From: Martinezella dioscoreae | GTDB lineage: Bacteria; Pseudomonadota; Alphaproteobacteria; Rhizobiales; Rhizobiaceae | DNA length: 64,000 nt | Assembly: GCF_009176305.1 (NCBI RefSeq) | Contig: NZ_BLAJ01000003.1 | Coordinates: 1-64,000, forward strand | Reading direction: 5' to 3' | In this document: positions 45,376 through 54,117 of the stretch, one piece after another | How the letters are laid out: every line of letters starts with the position of its first letter | Numbering within the stretch: the first letter of the stretch is position 1 | Notes under the pieces: generated by a model | Databases searched by the model: none | The model's input: the letters and a program-made list of their open reading frames with translations, nothing else | Told to the model about the DNA's origin: nothing | Made by a program: the position numbers and the translations under genes

Positions 45376-46389
45376 ATGGAGAACAAGACGCATCTCGTTG
45401 ACGAGATCACCGGTCATCGGCGCATGCGGCGCAACCGCAAGGCCGATTGGACGCGCCGTCTCGTGCAGGAAAACCGGCTGACGGTCGACGATCTGATCTG
45501 GCCGATCTTCGTGATCCCAGGCACCGGCATCGTCGAGCCCATCCCGGCCATGCCCGGCGTCAACCGCATGACCGTGGACAAAGCTGTGGAAGCGGCCAAG
45601 GAGGCAGCCGATCTCGGCATTCCCGCGCTCGCGACATTCCCCAACATCGAGATGGAACTGCGCGATGAGACCGGCTCCAACAGTCTCGAGAAGAATAATC
45701 TCATCAACCTCGCCACGGCCGCAATCAAGAAGGCGGTGCCGAACATTGGCGTCATCACAGACGTCGCGCTCGACCCTTTCACCAGCCACGGCCATGACGG
45801 CATCCTGCGCGGCAACGAGATCGTCAATGACGAAACGGTCGAACAGGTGGCGCGTGCCGCAGTATATCAAGCGGATGCCGGAGCAGACATCATCGCGCCT
45901 TCGGAAATGATGGACGGCCGCATCGGCGCGATCCGCCAGGCACTCGATGCAGCCGGCCACCAGAGCGTCGGCATCATGAGCTATGCGACGAAATTCAGCT
46001 CGGCCTTCTACGGTCCCTATCGTGAGGCAATTTCGACCGGCGGTCTGCTGAAGGGCGACAAGAAGACCTATTATATCGACCCGGCAAACGGCACCGAGGC
46101 CGTGCGCGACGCGACGCTCGACGTCGAGGAAGGCGCCGACATGCTGATGGTCAAGCCCGGCCTGCCCTATCTCGACATCTGCTGGCGGCTGAAGGAAGCC
46201 TTCGGCCTTCCGACCTTCGCCTATCAGGTCTCCGGCGAATACGCTATGATCAAGGCTGCCGCGGCCAACGGCTGGATCGACGGCGAGAAGGTAATGCTCG
46301 AAACCCTGCTCGCCTTCAAGCGCGCCGGCTGCGATGGCATCCTCACCTATTTCGCTGTCGAGGTGGCGAGACATCTGGCGAAGAAATAA
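45376..46389 (+). CDS. hemB: Delta-aminolevulinic acid dehydratase (Mg-type)
   Basis: A 337-residue cytosolic enzyme that condenses two ALA to porphobilinogen for heme and vitamin B12. The two active-site lysines are seen in MSYATKFSSAFYGPYREA (Lys206) and MLMVKPGLPYLD (Lys260). The metal loop reads DVALDPFTSHGHDG near 129-142: Ala and Asp occupy the positions of the three zinc-binding cysteines, so it belongs to the Mg-dependent, Cys-free group known from rhizobia and plants. ATG at 45376 follows AAGGATGG. Downstream are the RDD and arginyltransferase genes. Confidence 0.96.
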   Translation: MENKTHLVDEITGHRRMRRNRKADWTRRLVQENRLTVDDLIWPIFVIPGTGIVEPIPAMPGVNRMTVDKAVEAAKEAADLGIPALATFPNIEMELRDETGSNSLEKNNLINLATAAIKKAVPNIGVITDVALDPFTSHGHDGILRGNEIVNDETVEQVARAAVYQADAGADIIAPSEMMDGRIGAIRQALDAAGHQSVGIMSYATKFSSAFYGPYREAISTGGLLKGDKKTYYIDPANGTEAVRDATLDVEEGADMLMVKPGLPYLDICWRLKEAFGLPTFAYQVSGEYAMIKAAAANGWIDGEKVMLETLLAFKRAGCDGILTYFAVEVARHLAKK

Positions 46390-46456
46390 CGTCACGCCGC
46401 TCGCTTATTGTATTTGCTGAAGCCGATACCATATGTTCGGCAAATGTTTCCTCGCC

Positions 46457-46494
46457 GCGACTTTTGCGTGCCCTACCGGTCGCACAAAAGTCGC
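46457..46494. repeat. Hairpin in the hemB-RDD spacer
   Basis: GCGACTTTTG (46457-46466) pairs with CAAAAGTCGC (46485-46494), with partial extension inward. There is no T-run, so it is not a standard terminator. It lies about 70 bases after hemB and might slow or process the transcript. Confidence 0.45.
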
Positions 46495-46569
46495 AGAGGG
46501 ATCTTTAACTGGCATTGGCCCCTTGCGGATCTGAAGAATTGACGGGGGCTAGTGCGAAGGAGCAAAACG

Positions 46570-47028
46570 ATGAGCCTGAACCCCAGCCCGCTCTATGCAG
46601 CACCGGATGACTGGCGCGCCTATAGTGGCGTGCTGAGCCGGCGCATCTTCGCCTTCATCGTTGACTACATCATCGTCGCGCTGCTGTGCATTCCGGCGGC
46701 CGTACTGCTGTTCCTCGTTTCAATCCTGACACTGGGGCTCGGCTTCTTCCTTTATCCGGTGCTGTTCGTTCTCGTTGCCGGCCTCTATTTCGGGTGGACG
46801 CTTGGCGGCCCCTATCAGGCGTCGCTCGGCATGCGCGCCATGGGCCTCACCATGGTTCGAGTCGACGGCCGGCGCATGGATTTCCTGACCGCGATCGTAC
46901 ATCTGGCCCTGTTCTGGATCCTGAACTCCGTCCTGACGCCGCTTATCCTGCTGGTAGGTCTCTTCACCGACCGCAGCCGGCTTGTGCATGACCTGCTGCT
47001 CGGCACGGTCATCGCCCGGACGGCCTAA
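46570..47028 (+). CDS. RDD-family membrane protein
   Basis: A 152-residue inner-membrane protein. It carries the namesake Arg-Asp-Asp-like region as SRRIFAFIVDYIIVALL (near 21-37) at the start of the first helix. Three more hydrophobic segments and GMRAMGLTMVRVDGRRMDFLTA near 93-115 are typical. ATG at 46570 follows AAGGAG. RDD proteins are of broad, mostly unknown role; some are linked to transport or envelope stress. The hemB-RDD-arginyltransferase order recurs in rhizobia. Confidence 0.85.
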   Translation: MSLNPSPLYAAPDDWRAYSGVLSRRIFAFIVDYIIVALLCIPAAVLLFLVSILTLGLGFFLYPVLFVLVAGLYFGWTLGGPYQASLGMRAMGLTMVRVDGRRMDFLTAIVHLALFWILNSVLTPLILLVGLFTDRSRLVHDLLLGTVIARTA

Positions 47029-47210
47029 AACAACGCATAAGCATAGGGCACCCCCACGATTTCCCACGGGCCATGGCGCGCGCGGGAGATATTTCTGTGC
47101 ATGGTCAATTAGGAAACTTCGATCTTTAGCGAAGGACGTAGTTGACGTTTTCTAAACTTGGGCCATGCTTGTAGAAAACGGGTGCCGAGAGAAAGGTCAA
47201 TCAACGGCAG

Positions 47211-47990
47211 ATGAACACGCAGTCGACGCCATCTCCGCAGTTTTATCTGACGGCACCGGCTTCCTGCCCGTACCTGCCGCACGAAATGGAACGCAAGGTC
47301 TTTACGCACCTTGTTGGTCCGCGCGCCGCCGAGATGAACGATATTCTGACCCAGGGCGGCTTCAGGCGCTCGCAGAACATCGCTTATCGTCCCGCCTGCG
47401 AATCCTGCAGGGCCTGCATATCGGTACGCATCCTCGCCCAGGAATTCGAGCCCACCCGATCGATGAAACGGGTACTGACCGCCAACAACGATATCATCGC
47501 CACCGAATTTCCGGCGCAGCCCTCCAGCGAGCAATATTCGCTCTTCCGTCGCTATCTCGATTATCGTCATCAGCAAGGCGGCATGTCCGACATGACCGTC
47601 CTCGATTATGCGATCATGGTCGAGGACACACATGTGAACACGCGCATCATCGAATATCGCCGCCGCGAAGAGGGTTCGGGGCTGGAACAGCGCCCGAAGG
47701 GCGAACTGCTGGCCGCCGCCCTGACCGACGTCATGAGCGACGGGCTGTCCATGGTCTATTCCTATTTCAATCCCGATCTCGATGCGCGGTCGCTCGGCAC
47801 GTTCATGATTCTGGACCACATCAAGCGGACGAAGGCCCTGGGGCTGCCGCACGTCTATCTCGGCTATTGGGTCAAGGGCTCGCGCAAGATGGACTACAAG
47901 ACGCGCTTCCAGCCTCAGGAGCATCTCACCCCACGCGGATGGGAGCGCTTCGATCCGGCCGCCGACGGCGACAAAGAAATCGTCCGCTGA
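47211..47990 (+). CDS. bpt: Aspartate/glutamate leucyltransferase or arginyltransferase (Bpt/Ate)
   Basis: A 259-residue aminoacyl-tRNA-protein transferase of the ATE/Bpt family, which adds Leu or Arg to acidic N-termini and marks proteins for ClpS/ClpAP. Cys-rich N-terminal region: [19 protein letters not shown] and [16 protein letters not shown] (near 17-75). The catalytic core includes [23 protein letters not shown] near 182-204 and [18 protein letters not shown] near 221-238. At 259 residues it has the length of the Bpt group. ATG at 47211. It is followed without a gap by the transporter gene. Confidence 0.88.
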   Translation: MNTQSTPSPQFYLTAPASCPYLPHEMERKVFTHLVGPRAAEMNDILTQGGFRRSQNIAYRPACESCRACISVRILAQEFEPTRSMKRVLTANNDIIATEFPAQPSSEQYSLFRRYLDYRHQQGGMSDMTVLDYAIMVEDTHVNTRIIEYRRREEGSGLEQRPKGELLAAALTDVMSDGLSMVYSYFNPDLDARSLGTFMILDHIKRTKALGLPHVYLGYWVKGSRKMDYKTRFQPQEHLTPRGWERFDPAADGDKEIVR

Positions 47991-48887
47991 ATGTTCTCCC
48001 AGCTTTCGGACCACAAGAAGGGCCTGCTGCTGACGACGCTCGGCGGCCTGGCGCTGTCGATGGATATTCCCTTGATCCGGCTTTCCAGCGGCGAAGTCTG
48101 GTCGGTGCTGTCGGCACGCAGCCTTGCGACCATCGTCGTGGCACTCGCAGCTCTTTTCGTCATCCGCCGGGTCACAGGCTCGTTGCAAGGCGTACTGCCG
48201 GGCTGGCTTGGAATTCCCGTTGGCTTCTTCTACGGGCTGACCACCATCACCTTCCTGCTTGCCGTCTATTATACGAAGGCGGCGAATGTGGTCTTCATCA
48301 TCGCGCTCAACCCAATGTTCACCGCGCTGCTGTCTTGGATTTTCCTGAAAGAGCGACCTGCCGTGTCCACCTTCATCACCATGGCAGTGATGATCCTCGG
48401 TGTTGGCCTGATCGTCGGCGACGGCATGGAGGCTGGGCACCTGCTTGGCGATGCCCTTTCGGTGATCGCATCGCTTTCCATCGCCTGTGCGATCACGATT
48501 AGCCGCGCCTCGGGGCGGGATATGGGCTTTGCTTCCTTGCTGGCAGCGATCATCCCAGCCGCCGTCGGCCTCTATCACGTGGCTCCCTCCGGCTTTTCCA
48601 TCACCCATCCCGGCTGGATCCTTTTTGACGGCGCCGTACTGATGCCGCTTTCCTTCTGGTGCCTTGCGACGGGCACACGCTTTCTCTCAGCGCCGGAAGT
48701 GGCGATGTTCTATCTGCTCGAAACGATCCTCGCGCCGATCTGGGTCTGGATGATCTTCTCGGAGGCGCCGACCACCATGACACTGGCCGGCGGCGCGATA
48801 TTGATCCTGGCGCTGGCCGCACACTCGCTCTGGCAGGCGCGGGTCAAGGCTAGAGCAGCGATCACCGCGCAAAGCCTTGCGCATTGA
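47991..48887 (+). CDS. EamA/DMT-family transporter
   Basis: A 298-residue, roughly ten-helix inner-membrane protein of the drug/metabolite transporter superfamily. The second helix pair in the first repeat ends in TFLLAVYYTKAANVVFIIALNPMFTALLSWIFLKERP (in pieces near 85-122), and the second repeat ends with LLETILAPIWVWMIFSEAP. The start at 47991 directly follows the arginyltransferase stop, so it may be co-translated. The substrate is unknown. Its stop codon overlaps the -35 of the downstream toxin-antitoxin promoter. Confidence 0.85.
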   Translation: MFSQLSDHKKGLLLTTLGGLALSMDIPLIRLSSGEVWSVLSARSLATIVVALAALFVIRRVTGSLQGVLPGWLGIPVGFFYGLTTITFLLAVYYTKAANVVFIIALNPMFTALLSWIFLKERPAVSTFITMAVMILGVGLIVGDGMEAGHLLGDALSVIASLSIACAITISRASGRDMGFASLLAAIIPAAVGLYHVAPSGFSITHPGWILFDGAVLMPLSFWCLATGTRFLSAPEVAMFYLLETILAPIWVWMIFSEAPTTMTLAGGAILILALAAHSLWQARVKARAAITAQSLAH

Positions 48888-48927
48888 AACAACAGTCGGC
48901 CAATGTTATAACTGAGTTATTACATTG
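48884..48927 (+). promoter_or_regulatory. Promoter and 27-bp palindromic operator of the AbrB-Doc module
   Basis: TTGAAA (48884-48889), a 17-base spacer, then TATAAC (48907-48912). The -10 lies inside a near-perfect 27-bp palindrome at 48901-48927, whose inner 13 bp (ATAACT-G-AGTTAT, 48908-48920) are perfect. Only one of 13 half-site positions mismatches. This is the layout expected for antitoxin autorepression. Confidence 0.75.
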
Positions 48928-48937
48928 GAGTTGAGAC

Positions 48938-49159
48938 ATGAATGTCACCATCCGCAAAATCGGCAATTCCGAAGGCGTGATTATTCCGAAGGAAGTCCTT
49001 CACAGACTCGGCTTGAAGAACGGCGATGCATTGGAAATACGCGAAGTAAACGGCAACATCGAGTTGGTGCCGGAGCGTGCCGATCTCGCCGAGCAACTGC
49101 GGGCTGCGCGGCTTGGCATGCAAAAATATCGCGCTGCTCTGCGTGAACTTGCAAAATGA
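48938..49159 (+). CDS. AbrB/MazE-family antitoxin
   Basis: A 73-residue protein with a swapped-hairpin AbrB fold: MNVTIRKIGNSEGVIIPKEVLHRLGL (in pieces, 1-26), then NGDALEIREVNGNIELVPE. The C-terminal helix (LAEQLRAARLGMQKYRAALREL) would wrap the toxin. It should bind its own promoter palindrome at 48901-48927 and neutralise the Doc partner. ATG at 48938 after TGGAGTTGAGAC. It overlaps the toxin gene by four bases (ATGA). Pairing of an AbrB-type antitoxin with Doc differs from the classic Phd-Doc. Confidence 0.88.
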   Translation: MNVTIRKIGNSEGVIIPKEVLHRLGLKNGDALEIREVNGNIELVPERADLAEQLRAARLGMQKYRAALRELAK

Positions 49160-49548
49160 TCGAATACAAATGGCTCTCCCGCGAAGCCATCGAGATCATG
49201 CACGAGGAACAACTCGCCGAGCATGGTGGCTTATTGGGTTTAAAGGATGAAAATGCTTTGGAAGCGGCGTTGGCTCGTCCGCTCAACAAAGCTGTCTATG
49301 GCGAAAATGACCTATTCGCTTTGGCCGCCGCCTATCTTTACGGTCCGTTACGGAACCATCCTTTTTCCGACGGGAACAAAAGAACTGGTTACCTGGCGGC
49401 GTTCACATTTCTCTACATCCATGGCTATCTGATTGAAGCCGACGATGGGATGATCGTGACGTTTGTATTGGGTGTCGCGGCCGGGGAAATCGATGAAATA
49501 GGTGCGACTCAATTCCTGAAAGATTTCAGCGTTCCGCTGGCCGGGTGA
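49156..49548 (+). CDS. Fic/Doc-family toxin (death-on-curing)
   Basis: A 130-residue protein of the Doc subgroup of Fic. The active-site loop is HPFSDGNKRTG near 68-78: Lys follows GN as in Doc-type kinases, which phosphorylate EF-Tu and block translation, rather than the G-R of AMPylators. LGLKDENALEAALARPLNKAVYGENDLF near 27-53 is typical. The start overlaps the antitoxin stop (ATGA). The target is inferred from the family. The small module sits between a DMT transporter and parC and looks like an insertion. Confidence 0.88.
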   Translation: MIEYKWLSREAIEIMHEEQLAEHGGLLGLKDENALEAALARPLNKAVYGENDLFALAAAYLYGPLRNHPFSDGNKRTGYLAAFTFLYIHGYLIEADDGMIVTFVLGVAAGEIDEIGATQFLKDFSVPLAG

Positions 49549-49607
49549 CGGGCTGCCGTATCCGTTATCCCCGGCCCTTCGCTAGCGCTCAGGGCGTTCG
49601 TCGCTGT

Positions 49608-49627
49608 AATCGACCCATGGGTCGATT
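49608..49627. repeat. 20-bp perfect palindrome between doc and parC
   Basis: AATCGACCCATGGGTCGATT reads identically on both strands at 49608-49627. A second hairpin, GCCCT/AGGGC around CGCTAGCG, lies just upstream. There is no T-run, so it is not a standard terminator. It may be an insertion scar, a dispersed repeat or a protein-binding site. Confidence 0.5.
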
Positions 49628-49651
49628 GCTCGGACTTTGCCTGACCGCTCC

Positions 49652-51910
49652 TCACCCCGAAAACCTGCCGCTTCTGGGGAAGCCCTTCGGGACGGCACGG
49701 CCGGCGCCGGCGCGGTCGCCCAACCATTCCACCAACTCATCCTTGCTCTTGGTGAAGGTGCGGCCGGCGCTGTCTTCCCAGGTCAGGCCATCTGCGATCG
49801 CGAAGCATCTGATATCGGCGATGCCGCCATCCTTGTAGCGCTGCAGGCGCACGCCCTTGCCGCGCGACATTTCCGGCACCTGCGAAAGCGGGAAGATCAC
49901 CATCTTGCGGTTCTCGCCAACCACGGCGACATGGTCGCCCGAAACCGGAACCAGAAGCTTGGTCTCGTCGGGATAAGAGACGTTCATGATCTGCTTGCCC
50001 TTGCGGGTGTTTGCGACCAGTTCCGCCTCGGCAACGATGAAGCCGTTACCTGCCGTCGATGCGATTATCTGCTTGCGCTGCGGATCATGGACGAAGGCGG
50101 TCAGCACATCCTGATCGTTTTCCATGTCGATCATGATGCGCAGCGGCTCGCCATGGCCGCGGCCGCCCGGCAGCTTGTCGCCTCCGAGCGTATAGGCCTT
50201 GCCGCCGGTCGTAATGATGAGGATCTTGTCCGTGGTCTGCGCCGGGAACGCAACCTTGAGACCGTCACCCTCCTTGAAGGTCAGCGACGAGGTATCGGAA
50301 ATGTGGCCCTTGAGAGCACGAATCCAGCCCTTTTCCGAAACGACGACGGTAATCGGCTCCTTCTCGATCATCGCCTGCTGGATGGCCGCATCATCGGCTT
50401 CGGGCGCTTCGGCAAACTGCGTGCGGCGCCGACCAATGTCAGTGGCCTTGGCGAATTTCTTCTTCACCTCGCCGATTTCCCAGGCAACCGTCTGCCACTG
50501 CTTCTCGTCCGAAGCGAGCAATGCCTCGATGTCGGCTTTCTCCTTCGTCAGGCCGTCGAACTCCTTGCGGATTTCGAACTCCTCCAGCTTGCGCAAGGAG
50601 CGCAGCCGCATGTTGAGGATCGCCTCGACCTGATTGTCCGTGAGGCCGAAACGCTCCATCATCACAGGCTTCGGCTCATCCTCCTCGCGGATGATGGCGA
50701 TGACCTCGTCGATATTGAGATAAGCGACCAGCAAGCCGCCGAGAATTTCGAGGCGCTTTTCGATGGCCGCCAGACGGAAGCGCGAACGGCGCAGCAGGAC
50801 TTCCCGGCGGTGATCCAGCCATTCCTTCAGCACTTCGTTCAGCGCCATGACCTTGGGAATGCGGCCCATGGACAGAACGTTCATGTTGAGCGGGAACCGG
50901 CTCTCAAGCTCGGTGAGCTTGAACATCGACTCCATCAGGATCGTCGCGTCGACTGTGCGGCTCTTCGGCACGAGAACGACGCGGATATCTTCGGCGGATT
51001 CGTCACGGATGTCCTCGAGCAGCGGCAGCTTGCGCGCCAGAAGCAGTTCGGCGATCTTTTCGATCAGCCGCGACTTCTGCACCTGGAACGGAATTTCCGT
51101 GATGACAATCTGGTAGCCGCCGCGACCGAGATCCTCGATCTCCCACTTGGACCGGACACGGAAACCGCCGCGGCCGGTCTTATAACTTTCTATGATGCTC
51201 TGCCGATCATCGATAATGATGCCGCCGGTCGGAAAGTCGGGACCTGGAATATACAGTTCCACCAGCTTCTCGACCGTCGCATCGCGATCCTTGATCAGAT
51301 GCAGGGCGGCGTCGCAAAGCTCGTGAGCATTGTGCGGCGGGATAGAGGTCGCCATGCCGACGGCAATGCCAGAAGAGCCGTTGGCGAGCAGATTGGGAAA
51401 AGCCCCAGGCAGAACGATCGGCTCGGAATTCGACTCGTCATAGGTGTCACGGAAATCCACTGCATCCTGGTCGATACCCTCGAGCAGCAGCTCGGAAACC
51501 GCCGTCATCTTGGATTCGGTGTAGCGCATCGCGGCCGGGCTATCGCCGTCGATATTGCCGAAATTGCCCTGGCCGTTGACCAGCGTGTAGCGCTGCGAGA
51601 AATCCTGCGCCAGGCGCGCCAGCGCATCGTAGATCGATTGGTCGCCATGCGGGTGATAGTTACCCATCACCTCGCCGACAATCTTGGCGCATTTGCGGAA
51701 GGCAGCGTTCGGGCGGAGCCCCATCTCGCTCATCGCATAGACGATACGGCGATGCACCGGCTTCAGCCCGTCGCGGACGTCCGGAAGCGCGCGTTGCGTA
51801 ATCGTCGACAAGGCATAGGCCAGGTAACGCTCTTCGAGCGCGGCCTTCAGATCGACCGGAAGGATGTTGTCGTCGCCGTCACCGGGCGGCGGTGTCAGAT
51901 TTTTTCCCAT
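49652..51910 (-). CDS. parC: DNA topoisomerase IV subunit A
   Basis: A 752-residue type IIA topoisomerase subunit that decatenates chromosomes. The active-site Tyr130 is in RYTESKM. The quinolone region reads [13 protein letters not shown] (84-97), so the Ser80 position of E. coli ParC is Gln91. The C-terminal domain (about 490-740) contains repeated beta-pinwheel blades ([16 protein letters not shown], [15 protein letters not shown]). ATG at 51910. The parC gene here has no adjacent parE. It is closely followed by the doc/AbrB module. Confidence 0.95.
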   Translation of the reverse strand: MGKNLTPPPGDGDDNILPVDLKAALEERYLAYALSTITQRALPDVRDGLKPVHRRIVYAMSEMGLRPNAAFRKCAKIVGEVMGNYHPHGDQSIYDALARLAQDFSQRYTLVNGQGNFGNIDGDSPAAMRYTESKMTAVSELLLEGIDQDAVDFRDTYDESNSEPIVLPGAFPNLLANGSSGIAVGMATSIPPHNAHELCDAALHLIKDRDATVEKLVELYIPGPDFPTGGIIIDDRQSIIESYKTGRGGFRVRSKWEIEDLGRGGYQIVITEIPFQVQKSRLIEKIAELLLARKLPLLEDIRDESAEDIRVVLVPKSRTVDATILMESMFKLTELESRFPLNMNVLSMGRIPKVMALNEVLKEWLDHRREVLLRRSRFRLAAIEKRLEILGGLLVAYLNIDEVIAIIREEDEPKPVMMERFGLTDNQVEAILNMRLRSLRKLEEFEIRKEFDGLTKEKADIEALLASDEKQWQTVAWEIGEVKKKFAKATDIGRRRTQFAEAPEADDAAIQQAMIEKEPITVVVSEKGWIRALKGHISDTSSLTFKEGDGLKVAFPAQTTDKILIITTGGKAYTLGGDKLPGGRGHGEPLRIMIDMENDQDVLTAFVHDPQRKQIIASTAGNGFIVAEAELVANTRKGKQIMNVSYPDETKLLVPVSGDHVAVVGENRKMVIFPLSQVPEMSRGKGVRLQRYKDGGIADIRCFAIADGLTWEDSAGRTFTKSKDELVEWLGDRAGAGRAVPKGFPRSGRFSG

Positions 51911-52045
51911 GGCCCTTGACTATAAGAGATGACGATTCACAGCAAGAAATCAGCCGAAAGCACCTGTGGATGAAGGCGTTTCAGGCACATTGCAGGGTGG
52001 CTATCGATACATTTTTGCTGCACTCGCACTCTACATTCATTGTCG

Positions 52046-52074
52046 TTGGATTTTCACAGAAAGATCAATATAAG
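52046..52074 (+). promoter_or_regulatory. Candidate promoter of the first secreted-paralogue gene
   Basis: TTGGAT (52046-52051), 17-base spacer, TATAAG (52069-52074), about 67 bases before the ATG at 52141. It matches rhizobial sigma70 promoters moderately. Confidence 0.4.
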
Positions 52075-52140
52075 TCAGCGCAGTACACGCTCAATCTGTA
52101 CGTCCCCGCCAATACCACCGGCTCAACGAGGAACGCCATC

Positions 52141-53328
52141 ATGACTTTCTATCGGACCACGCGGCTGATGCTGTGCAGTGCCGCCACCCTGTCTTTCGCC
52201 AGCTCCGCCTTTGCGCTCGACGGCAACGATCTGCTGAAGAAGATCAACGACGTCTATAGCCAGCAGGGCGGTTCGATTGCCGCTAGCAGCATCGATGTCG
52301 ACGGCAGCACAGTGACGCTGAAGGGTGCAAGCGTCAAGGCGGCCGGCATGGAAGACAGCATTCCGCTGGGCGATATCACCCTTGATGGCGTCGAGGAAAA
52401 CAATGGCGGCTACACGATCGAAGAAATCGATTTTGCGGATGTCGATTTCAAAAAGGACGGTGCCTCCGTTTCCGCCACCGATCTCAAGCTGAGCGGCGTA
52501 GAGATCCCGGCCGACGCAAGCAAGGGCGACCTGAGCTCGCTGCTCTACTACAAGAGCGCTCATGCCGGCGCCGTGTCCGTAACGAAGGACGATACCGAGG
52601 TGTTCTCGATCGAGGGCGCCGACGCCAACATGAAGAGGCGTGACGACAAGTCGGGCCTCGACTTCGACGCCAAGATCAACGGCATCAAGGCCGATCTCAG
52701 CAAGGTCGACGATGCGAAGACAAAGGAAGCGATCGATGCGCTGAAGCTGCAGCAGATCGACGGTACCGTCTCCATGAAGGGCAGCTGGGAAATCGGCCCC
52801 GGCACGATCGACATCAGCGAATACTCCTTTGACTTCAGGGACATCGGCAAGCTGAACCTCGCCTTCAGCATTTCCGGCTATACGCCCGCCTTCGCCAAGT
52901 CGATGCAGGATGCGCTGAAGACGGTTCGCGCCAATCCGAACCAGCAGGAAGCGCAGCAGTCCGCCGGCCTCGCCATGCTCGGCCTGCTGCAGCAGCTCAC
53001 CTTCAACAGCGCCCAGATCCGCTTCGACGACGCGTCGATTACGGCACGCGCGCTCGACTTCGCCAGCAAGCAGCAGGGCGTTACCGGCAAGCAGCTCGCC
53101 GACACGCTGAAGGCAATGACGCCGATCATGATGGCGCAGCTCAACGTTCCGGAGCTCCAGAATGCCGTCTCCGCAGCGGTCAGCGCCTATCTCGACAATC
53201 CGAAGAGCCTGACGGTCACGGCTGCTCCCGGCAAGCCGGTGCCTGTGCCGATGATCATCGGCGCTGCCATGGGCGCGCCGACGACGATCCCGCAGGTCAT
53301 CGGCCTCAAGGTTTCCTCGAACGACTAA
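52141..53328 (+). CDS. Secreted protein, paralogue A of a duplicated family
   Basis: A 395-residue exported protein. A Sec signal peptide MTFYRTTRLMLCSAATLSFASSAFA is followed by ALDGNDLLKKINDVY. The mature region is rich in Asp/Ser/Thr and beta structure, with VDVNG-like repeats (SIDVDGSTVTLKGAS, ITLDGVEENNGGYTI). It ends LIIGAAMGAPTTIPQ-like then KVSSND. It shares clear blocks with the protein at 55485: FNSAQIRFDDASIT, the ending K-x-SND and the start. I recognise no named domain; it is probably periplasmic or cell-surface. ATG at 52141 is preferred, after GAGGAACGCC. Confidence 0.75.
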   Translation: MTFYRTTRLMLCSAATLSFASSAFALDGNDLLKKINDVYSQQGGSIAASSIDVDGSTVTLKGASVKAAGMEDSIPLGDITLDGVEENNGGYTIEEIDFADVDFKKDGASVSATDLKLSGVEIPADASKGDLSSLLYYKSAHAGAVSVTKDDTEVFSIEGADANMKRRDDKSGLDFDAKINGIKADLSKVDDAKTKEAIDALKLQQIDGTVSMKGSWEIGPGTIDISEYSFDFRDIGKLNLAFSISGYTPAFAKSMQDALKTVRANPNQQEAQQSAGLAMLGLLQQLTFNSAQIRFDDASITARALDFASKQQGVTGKQLADTLKAMTPIMMAQLNVPELQNAVSAAVSAYLDNPKSLTVTAAPGKPVPVPMIIGAAMGAPTTIPQVIGLKVSSND

Positions 53329-53353
53329 TCGGTCATTTCCAAAACCATTCCGG

Positions 53354-53385
53354 AACCCGGCGATCTCGGTCGCCGGGTTTTTCTT
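53354..53385 (+). terminator. Intrinsic terminator after paralogue A
   Basis: AACCCGGCGA (53354-53363) pairs with TCGCCGGGTT (53370-53379) around loop TCTCGG, followed by TTTCTTT. Nearly the same sequence recurs at 55309 and 56693. Confidence 0.92.
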
Positions 53386-53394
53386 TGCCTCGGC

Positions 53395-54051
53395 TCAGGC
53401 TTCCTGCCGCACTTGATAGGTTTTCAGTTCGTTGAGCGCATGAGACAAGAGGGCGAGCAATTCGTCCGTGGTTGCGCCGTCGCGGGCCTGAACGGACATG
53501 CCCTGCACGATCGCGCCCAGAAAACGCGCCAGCGACCGAGCGTCCGCGTCCGGCCGCATATCCCCCTCCGCAATCCCGCGCTCGATGCGGGCGGTGAAGA
53601 TATCCAGCGTCTGCAGACGCATCGATGCGACATGATGGGCGATCGGCTCGTTCTCCTCTGCGCAATTCAGCACCGCGGTGGATATCATGCAGCCTTTCGG
53701 GTGTTCCGGCGCCGTGAAGATCTTGGCGGAGTTCGTCAGAAAGCGCTCGAAGGCAGTCACGGTATTCACCTTGTCCTGGAAGGGATTGCCGGGTTCCGGA
53801 CGGGGCATGCGCCGATATTGATCCAGCGTCTCGCGATAGAGCTCGGCCTTCGAACCGAAGGCGGCATAAAGGCTTTGCGGCGTAATGCCCATGGCGGCCG
53901 TCAGGTCGGCAATGGAGGAACCGTCGTAGCCGTGCTTCCAGAAAGTATCTCGCGCGGCGGCAAGAACCGTTTCCCGATCGAAAGCGGGCGGCCGCCCACG
54001 CTTGCGTGGCGAAGAATTTTCCTTCTCTTCAATATTTTTCACAATGGTCAC
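53395..54051 (-). CDS. TetR/AcrR-family regulator
   Basis: A 218-residue repressor. The HTH spans about 30-70: FDRETVLAAARDTFWKHGYDGSSIADLTAAMGITPQSLYAAFGSKAELY (in segments). The ligand domain has a conserved CMISTAVLNCAEENEP region typical of the AcrR/YdhM-like group and one Cys pair. The start is GTG at 54051, with a second GTG three codons inside. It is divergent from the beta-lactamase gene across 66 bases, where AATGGTCA occurs twice (54043-54050 and 54085-54092); these may be its operator half-sites. Confidence 0.85.
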   Translation of the reverse strand: MTIVKNIEEKENSSPRKRGRPPAFDRETVLAAARDTFWKHGYDGSSIADLTAAMGITPQSLYAAFGSKAELYRETLDQYRRMPRPEPGNPFQDKVNTVTAFERFLTNSAKIFTAPEHPKGCMISTAVLNCAEENEPIAHHVASMRLQTLDIFTARIERGIAEGDMRPDADARSLARFLGAIVQGMSVQARDGATTDELLALLSHALNELKTYQVRQEA

Positions 54052-54117
54052 TCTAGAATTATTTCCCGACTTGGTTTATTCAGGAATGGTCATTGTGATT
54101 ATATAAGGTTTTTCCCC

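Noticed and set aside
49637..51919. A 760-codon open frame antisense to parC
   Set aside because: It mirrors parC, has no ribosome site or family motif, and its composition follows from GC-rich codon bias on the opposite strand.
53413..54117. An N-terminal extension of the serine hydrolase through the TetR gene
   Set aside because: The extension reads the TetR gene backwards, and the ATG at 54118 has its own ribosome site and gives a complete enzyme.
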